Assembly (NCBI GenBank): GCA_022496805.1 | Contig: CM040088.1 | Span: 3,038,001 to 3,102,000, forward strand | Direction of reading: 5' to 3' | Origin: Pohlia nutans | Lineage: Eukaryota > Streptophyta > Bryopsida > Bryales > Mniaceae | DNA length: 64,000 bases | Shown here: positions 57,501 through 64,000 of the stretch, piece by piece | Numbering within the stretch: position 1 is the first letter of the stretch | How the letters are laid out: each line of letters starts with the position of its first letter | Translations under genes and position numbers: made by a program | The notes under the pieces: model-generated | What the model saw: only the letters and a program-made list of their open reading frames with translations | Databases searched by the model: none | Told to the model about the DNA's origin: nothing

Positions 57501-59337
57501 AAGCACATGGAAAGAACTTAAATGCATTCACCTCCAACAGCTAACACTCTAGGAGTAAAAACTGACACGTAAGTCTGATCTCCCTGAAGCCCACTTCATA
57601 TTAATCTTGACAGTCTTCTCCATTTCTAAAACTAAAAATTTAGAGCCAGCATTTTGAAACCACAGGCTCAAAAAGGAACATGGACATGCAAAACAGAGCA
57701 ATACCCCATTTCTTGCATAATTTTCTGTGCCAATTTACTGTCTTGCGTAGCCATAGCCATTGCAAAACGGTTAAATTGTTCTTCAAGCACACGATCACCA
57801 GTTTCATCATCGTCATCCTCGAATGTATCCACCTTATCTTTACCTGCGCTGCCGGGTTTTCCTTCGGCACCTCTGCAAAGACACCAAAATTGAGTTCAAA
57901 ATAGCAGAATAGAACGGCAACTGCGAACAGAAAATGACACTAAACATGGACTTTTTCCAACTGCACTAAATGCACCATATACTGTAGGTGTTCCATTGAA
58001 GTGGGCGAAGAATTAATGTCACCCACAACAATAAGGTTGTAAGCTACTTCCAAAGTGGTCAAATGAGCCACACTAAATTTGAAAAATATATAAAATATGT
58101 AACTGAGGCCTAATGAAATAACTGTGTTTCACAATACATAGTACAGCCCAACCTCGTATTATGTTTTTAGTATTTAGTACAGCCCAACCTCATATTATGT
58201 TTCACGGTCTCCATTACCACTTACAGAACGCATGAATTGATGTGCATATGACCTACTACATACAAAGTCGTATGAAACTACACCATCTTTCCCTTACATG
58301 ACTGCAGACGGTAACCATTGCTTATCGAGAAATGGAGCACCGTCTTTATTTTTGGCACTCCGCTTCAGGAATTTTGAATGCCTGCAAGCTCAGAGGCAAA
58401 CAGTCAGTGTGATAGTTGGGAGAACAAAGAAAACGCAACATGTACAAATATGAATCAAACGTACGCCGAGTTTTGAGATACATGAATCAAATATTCATAC
58501 TTATTGCTTCTGGAACTGCAGCCCTCTGGCAGAACTGTGAAGAAGCTCGAGGATGGCTGGCGAGATGGAGATCTTCGTGAATTTCTGGTAATACTAAAAC
58601 CCTGGAAACCCTGCAACGAACTCGAGGGAAAGCTACTTTTCAAACAAACTTGATGCCTGGAGCAAGTTGGAATCTGAGCGGCTATTCCAGGCTCCGCCAC
58701 GACATGACGCGTTCGCTGGACAATGACCTCCCTGCAAACCAACACACTGGAGTTACTCAAGAAGTCCAGCATCATTGATATCTCCTCACCAGCCAAGCTC
58801 ATTCCAGGCAAGTCTGAGACCGCAATTTAGCTCAATTCAACTCATCCTATTGTGCAAATTCCAGAGGGCACTATCTCTCCAAGATATCATAAACCGGTGA
58901 CGCATAAATCCTGGACCCTAAATGCACGCTAGTATTGCAGGATTAACACAACAAAAACCTTCTGTTGTACAATAATCCATGCAATTGGTTCTATCTATCC
59001 AACCTGAGGTTCAATTGTCTACCTTGCCATCCTACTGGAGCAAGCTCAGCAATCCTCACTGCTGCTCCGACCATCAAAAAGAACCACAGCTATACTACTA
59101 CTGCCTACAACCATGTGAGTCTCATTTGTAGAAACTTAACCAAATTGCTTACAACAAGACAGACTGAAATCCTACGACCAAAGCATAGGCATTCGCCTGA
59201 CACAAAAATTCAAACAATACAATCAGAAATACTCATAATGAGCAGTGAAATGATGCAAGTCCACTGACGTGCAGAAAAACAATATAATATTACCTGGCGA
59301 TAGAGGCAGAAACCGAGACTACAACCGCCTTGGCCAT
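54511..59337 (-). CDS. TPR protein, kinesin light chain/nephrocystin-3-like (680 aa)
   Basis: Eleven exons: 59337-59294, 58731-58501, 58381-58298, 57872-57705, 57334-57061, 56830-56674, 56413-56191, 56082-55991, 55803-55668, 55580-55249, 54812-54511. They sum to 2043 nt, giving 680 residues. The first 120 residues are Ser/Arg-rich (SITRNSRRSPSRQPSSSFF) and look like an organellar transit region. An acidic FEDDDDETGD patch follows near 133-142. From about 240 to 660 there are repeated TPR helices (MDRVLEHMGSMYTALGKPGEALPFYLKSVEIQ; EEALMLMKRVLAIQEKQLGADSPEIALTLQ). The protein is probably a scaffold; partners cannot be inferred. The start was chosen for its short first exon, whose phase matches exon 2. 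A paralogue lies upstream at 63610. Intron 10 carries a TTAA element, and two telo-boxes lie about 220 bp upstream of the ATG. Confidence 0.9.
54971..55209 (+). mobile_element. TTAA element family A in TPR gene intron 10
   Basis: A complete 239-bp copy closely matching 24464-24708, with TTAA on both sides. It has the dyad GTGACTAGAATGGTCAC and right end CCTTTTAAGGG. Confidence 0.93.
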
Positions 59338-60651
59338 TGAAAAGGCATTGACCACCCTTGCAGGCGTCAAACGCTCCGAAACTCCACCCCTGCCATTCGC
59401 AGCAAACCTTCAACCCCGCCCTTTATCCACTCCCCCTTTCCAATCTAACCACATCAACTACACGGCATTCGAAAACTACTGACAAAATGATCTTCCTCAC
59501 CAGAGCGCTCTCTCATATCCCAGGTCCAGTGGAAATTGCTCTGCTGCTCTCGAAACCCTAATGCGAGCTCTAAACCCTAATCTTGACACTCCTCCAATTC
59601 TCCTCACCAATTACACTCGTGAATTTTTTCAGGCAACCTCTAGACAACTATGTTCCAAGAATTGCAGTGCGAGAGCCGAATTGGGAAATCCGGAGCTCCA
59701 CTCTCTGCTGCGACGACGCCAATTGCTAGACCTTCAGGGGCAGCCATCATCTTCATCTTCTTCATTCTTCGGTTGGACATTGGGGATGAATGTGGACGTT
59801 TATCCACGTCTATTTTCATCCAGTATCAATCCAAATGACCAGTAACATCATGGAGGGAGAGGTGGTTAATCACGCAGAGTTATAGTAACCACTTAGGATT
59901 AGTTTGAGGAGGCAACTTTCAATTGCAAGCTTTAAAAAAATTCATCACCAGCATCATCATTTCCAAAGATCAGTCATGGTGTACATAATTTTGAGGATTA
60001 GAAGTTTTGTATTTGTTTTAGAATTTTTTTGATTTGATATCCAACTCAAAACAAGTGATAGCAAGTTGTAATAAAAAAATGCCCAAAAACAAACCGCAAT
60101 AAGGTTAAAGCAATGGCTTTTCAAATTGCTCATAATTTACAAACAATGTAGAACTAAAGAACAAGATTGAGTTTTCCTAAAAAGAATAGTCAAGACAATT
60201 CAAGAATAGCCAAAACAATTTCCTAAAAGATTAAGTGATGGTTTGCTTAATTTAAAGAAGAATTATATAAAATATTTATATAACTCATACAAATATATTA
60301 CATATTATACATTGAATGTATTAAATATTTATAAAACACAAAATTGATTCTTCCCTTCATTGTGAGAGGTGAAAGTGAGAATGAACAGTCTTTAAGTCTA
60401 TGGTGGGGAGGACCTATAAGTGTTTTATACAGTGTGATTATTGATTTAAGAGTCTTGTTCAAGGTCTTACTTCATTGTTCACATGGCAAAAAGATCCGTA
60501 CAAGAATTATGTATCCAAATACAAGTTTTAACCTTGTAGTATTAAAAAGAGTTTCAAATATAACATATGTGAAAATAAGTAGTTTCTTCAAAATTAAGAG
60601 CCTAGTTATTTACACAAAGAGAAGAAACTTTCCTTCACTATACTAAATGGG
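59338..60651. other. Upstream flank of TPR gene; intergenic
   Basis: Contains the probable promoter (about 59338-59800, with higher GC) and then AT-rich DNA. No other gene seen. Confidence 0.4.
59553..59580 (-). promoter_or_regulatory. Two telo-boxes upstream of the TPR gene
   Basis: AAACCCTAA occurs at 59553-59561 and 59572-59580. In plants this motif is a known promoter/5'-leader element of growth-related genes. The location, about 220 bp upstream of the ATG, fits that role. Regulatory function here is inference. Confidence 0.5.
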
Positions 60652-60982
60652 CTATTTAGTGCCCGGTGAGAATTGATGTTTTTTACCTCTTTCGTTCAAA
60701 GGATGAAGAAAAATAGTGTCCCTACAAGTACGTAGGAGTTGTCACTTGTCATTTCCACTTCCATTGAGAATGCCATGTTCCTTCCAGGTGATGAGAGTGA
60801 CATGAGGTGGCCTGCCATGTTTATTATAAAATTGTCATTTGTCATTGGAACTACATCTAGTTTTTACACAAACACTCTATATCTCCAAGAAGTCAAATAG
60901 TGTTTGAGACACTAAATAGTCCATTTAGTGTAATGATAAATGTTATAATCCCACTACACAATCAACAAATGAATATCCAAGC

Positions 60983-61795
60983 TTAACCCCTAACCGTCCC
61001 GACGTCCATATTTTGAATGTTTTTTGGGATACTTTCACCTTCATAGAGCTGTAACTACTGCACAAAGTGTTCAATTTCGATGAAATTTTGGAGAAAACAT
61101 ACCGCATGATGTACGAAATGAGTGGTAAAATTTTCAGATCAATCCAAGATGTATTGAATGTTTGGTGAACATTTGAAAGTAGGGATCTTTTTTTGAACAA
61201 TTTTGTGCATTTTGATGGCTGCAACCTCGGGGGCATGTATTTCCTTCATCCCATGTCCGTTTTCAATAAACATTCTTGGGTTGGATTCCCCTTGAAGTCT
61301 AGCTATCATGATAAAATTGTTATGTCAATCCATGTTGTTCTGAATGTTTGGGAGTCATTTTAATGCACAGGTCGCTTTTGAACATTTTTTGCTTTTTGGG
61401 TCAAATGGGTCACTTTTTGGGCTACTTTTTGACATTGTAAGGCCATTTTAGGGCACATTAAATTTTTCATGAGTTATTTTTGTACCAATGTGTTTATATG
61501 ATGATTTTGAACGACTTTAGAGTAGAAAGTTTTTTCATTTGAGTAATTTTGAAAACAAATTGCACCTCTAACTGTGTTGTTAGGCAAATTTCAACATCCT
61601 TTTTTACACTCAAACACTATGATCTTCAAATCTATATGGCCAAATGACTCCAAATTTGATCCACATTGTTTACAAGATGTATATCACGAGATTTTACGGT
61701 TGAGATTTCTTTACCTCACTTACGTTTAAACCAATAACACATCAAAAGCAATGATGTTTTTTAACCTGAAAAAGCTAGGGACCCTTAGGGGTTAA
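60983..61795 (+). mobile_element. TTAA element family F, 813 bp
   Basis: TTAA-bounded; left end CCCCTAACCGTCCCG followed by ACGTCCATATTTTGAATGT, a decayed dyad. Right end read inward CCCCTAAGGGTCC. Single copy in this window. Confidence 0.88.
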
Positions 61796-61906
61796 ACTAG
61801 AACTTGCACTATAAAAACTAAAGGTTGATTATGATAACTTTCAAAACAAATTTGTCATTCAAAACTTATGATTTCTTTTTCTGATTGGTGTATTTCATAA
61901 CCTTCC

Positions 61907-62459
61907 TTAACCCCTAAAAGCTCGAGGGGTATTGGACAGAACATAGATGTGTTATAATATGTGCCTTCCATATGTTTGATGAAGTTTGGTTCATTAGACA
62001 AAATGTAGGGCATCATCTCTACAAATTATCCGTACGGTCAAACTTCCAAAAATAACTTTAGATCTTTTTTTAATGAATTTCAAAAAGCATTAACCTTTGA
62101 AAATTTGTATAAATTCTAATTTTCACTTTTAGAGTTTAAAATTTAGCATGATTGGTTAAATTTGGTTTATCTATTGTAAACTTCAAAAAGCAAAAGAAAT
62201 GATGGAGGGAACATCATTACTTTCCCCAAATAGCAAATTTTGTAACACTAAGACAATATTGAAGTGATTCACTTTGAAAAATTCTCCCGGGTGGAGTTTA
62301 ACTCGGTTTGACATAATTCAAATTGGGTTGGAAAGTACACTTGATCTAGTATTTAAAAGTATTTTTTATTTTTCAAAAAAATACTTTTTTTAATTCCGGG
62401 CAGCCCGTTAGATGGAGGCAGGTGACCACAAAATGGTCGTTTGGGCGTTTAGGGATTAA
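61907..62459 (-). mobile_element. TTAA element family E, 553 bp
   Basis: TTAA-bounded; left end CCCCTAAAAGCTCG, right end read inward TCCCTAAACGCCC, with the dyad GACCACAAAATGGTC near the right end. An inverted sister of 38877-39415. Confidence 0.91.
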
Positions 62460-63050
62460 CACTTCTTGTATAATTTATTTCAAGTCCTGTAAATCCCCAA
62501 GTAGCCATTTTTTACCATTTGGAAATTGAGACAAGTGAGCAAAAATCTGGGTACTTTTATGTAGATTCCATGCATATAAATGGTTCAGATGTGTTATGTT
62601 GATTTATAGGTTACCAAGATGAGATAGAGGCATCGACGAAGTGTGCAGTATCAACAATTTTTTAGTAAGGTAAGCCACCTTATTTGTGCCACGATTTGGA
62701 AGTCATTTTATATGTACCACTACATACTTCAATAAAATTGTGGTTTAGTGTTCATTATAAAAAAACTTTTCATTGTAAAATTTAAAATGATAAAACCTTC
62801 AAGTAAATCTTTTGGATGTAGTGTTCCAATAACAAATGACAACTTTATACTAATGAACATTAGGCATATCAGCTCATGTCACTCTCATCAGCCTCATCAC
62901 CTACAAGGAACATGACACTCTTTTATTGGAAATGGGAGTGACAAGTGGCAAACTCCTATGTGTGTTGTAGGAACACTATTTCTACTCACCTTTGAACGAA
63001 TTGTGCCAAAAACATCAAGCCTCGCCAGACACTAAATTACAATTTTAGTG

Positions 63051-63609
63051 TACATATAGTATACATATCAAACTTTTAGATGTAGGACATCGACCACAAA
63101 GTGTTCCAAATAGTTACATTGCACAAATGGGATGGTTTTCTGTAAGAGATTAGAGTTAACCGAAAAGAGTGTCTCAAAGTGGAAAGAAACCTTAAACTCA
63201 CCTTAGACTCGTTTTGAGTTCAAAAATACTGCAAAACTACTCTATGGTGAGTTGGAGAATAATTTAAAGCAAGGCCCTGCACCGCCATGAGGCACGGAAC
63301 TCATGATCTCCCGAATGCAAGAGGAGAGTTCCCACAAGTTCTCCCAAGCCAAGAGACTCGACCATGGGGACTATTCATGAACAATGAATGTCAGAAATTA
63401 TAATTATAGGAAGAGAACTCCACTTAAACTCAACTCATGGAGCAGTTTGTTTTCGGATAGCTCTATTGGTTAAATATTTCCCTCCCCCGGAAATGTGGGC
63501 TGGGATTGAAAAGGATTAATCAATATTCACCTGCAAAGGATTCAAAGTCAGCTACAGTAGCTTCACAAAGGGCATTGCCTTACCCAAGCTGACGTATAAA
63601 ATATGATAT
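63051..63609. other. Intergenic; possible tRNA-derived fragment
   Basis: Mostly empty. 63452-63515 resembles a decayed tRNA-type promoter (ATAGCTCTATTGGTTAAA, then GGCTGGGATTGAA). No cloverleaf can be closed with confidence. Confidence 0.3.
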
Positions 63610-63980
63610 TTAAATATCTATGATGTCACTGTCATCTGCGTCATCAAACATGTTGGATGCAGGTGCCGCTCTGTTGTCGAATTTTCCTCCTAATTCTCTG
63701 AAAGCAGCAAAGCCAGCATCATCCTCTCCATTATCATCCTCCTCCTCATCTCCATCTCCTGAGCTCAACATGGCTAACTTCAAATAATATGGCTCAATCT
63801 CTTCTGCTCTTCCTGATCTATCTAAAAGCATTATTATCAACTCTAAGGAAAGCACAAGCTGAGGACTGTCAGGGCCTAGCTCTTTCTCCTGAATGGCCAG
63901 CACACGCTGCATCAATGACAATGCCTCCTCGTACTTGCCATTAGCGTGCAAAATGGACGCCAAGCAATTGCATGCTTCTC
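63610..63980 (-). CDS. TPR protein paralogue, last exon only
   Basis: The last exon of a second kinesin-light-chain-like TPR gene. The acceptor (TTTGCAG) is at 63981-63987 and the stop TAA at 63612-63610. The exon begins at the same codon phase and motif (GEACNCLASILHANGKYEEA) as the final exon of the 54511-59337 gene. It carries MQRVLAIQEKELGPDSPQLV and ends in a longer acidic tail (DGDEEEDDNGEDDAG, then DDADDSDIIDI) that the neighbour lacks. The remainder lies beyond the right edge. The head-to-tail arrangement indicates tandem duplication. Confidence 0.88.
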
Positions 63981-64000
63981 CTGCAAACAAGGAATATTTT

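Larger units (their letters stand above)
60652..63050. repeat. Fold-back element interrupted by two TTAA elements
   Basis: 60652-60840 and 62870-63050 are inverted copies of one another. Shared blocks include TTCGTTCAAAGG, AAATAGTGT, TAGGAGTT, CACTTGTCA, CATGTTCCTT and AGGTGATGA. Without the two TTAA elements inside, the whole would be about 1.03 kb, similar to the fold-back at 12903-13899. Outer ends are not exact. Confidence 0.7.

Noticed and set aside
63452..63515. tRNA-like A-box and B-box sequence
   Set aside because: Arms could not be paired into a cloverleaf; listed only as a possible tRNA-derived fragment.

Overview
This is nuclear DNA of a land plant. The genes are split by many short GT-AG introns. 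The gene content fits: a multiple C2 domain and transmembrane region protein (MCTP), a Sfp/AASDHPPT-type phosphopantetheinyl transferase, and tandem plant-type TPR proteins resembling kinesin light chain. There is also a Ty1/copia retrotransposon, hAT and CACTA-like elements, and telo-box motifs near a promoter. The AT-rich composition, the intron-rich MCTP gene and an intact DD34E Tc1-type transposase suggest a non-seed plant such as a moss. That placement is inference and is not proven by the sequence.

Layout. 1-2.2 kb: a decayed MCTP copy on the minus strand. 2.9-22.5 kb: mostly mobile DNA, including TTAA-bounded miniature elements, a triple-nested MITE stack at 9.9-11.2 kb, a 1-kb fold-back at 12.9-13.9 kb, a dead hAT transposase gene at 14.1-17.0 kb, minisatellites, and a 0.9-kb fold-back at 20.6-21.5 kb. 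23.1-30.35 kb: an intact 14-exon MCTP gene (939 aa). 34.4-34.6 kb: a 72-aa two-helix membrane protein. 35.4-39.4 kb: more TTAA elements and a Harbinger-like MITE. 40.25-41.5 kb: a Tc1-like transposon with an open transposase. 41.8-43.8 kb: a 5-exon phosphopantetheinyl transferase (286 aa). 43.9-46.4 kb: four TTAA elements abutted or nested beside its promoter. 46.6-52.1 kb: a complete but inactivated Ty1/copia element with a CCCCA target duplication. 54.5-59.3 kb: an 11-exon TPR gene (680 aa). 60.7-63.0 kb: a fold-back carrying two TTAA insertions. 63.6-63.98 kb: the last exon of a second TPR gene that continues past the right edge.

The host genes do not form one pathway. The unifying theme is a superfamily of short non-autonomous elements. 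They insert at TTAA, duplicate it, end in about 5'-CCCYWA, and often carry a small dyad (ACCA-n-TGGT or TCCA-n-TGGA) about 20 bp from one end. I count 15 complete copies in at least eight sequence families, plus five remnants. Two insertions are supported by 'empty' sister copies of the host repeat inside this same window. The TTAA target points to piggyBac-type mobilisation, unusual for land plants; no transposase of that type is in the window.

Exon boundaries were read by eye from splice consensus, reading-frame continuity and family similarity. The three complete multi-exon reconstructions each sum to a whole number of codons.
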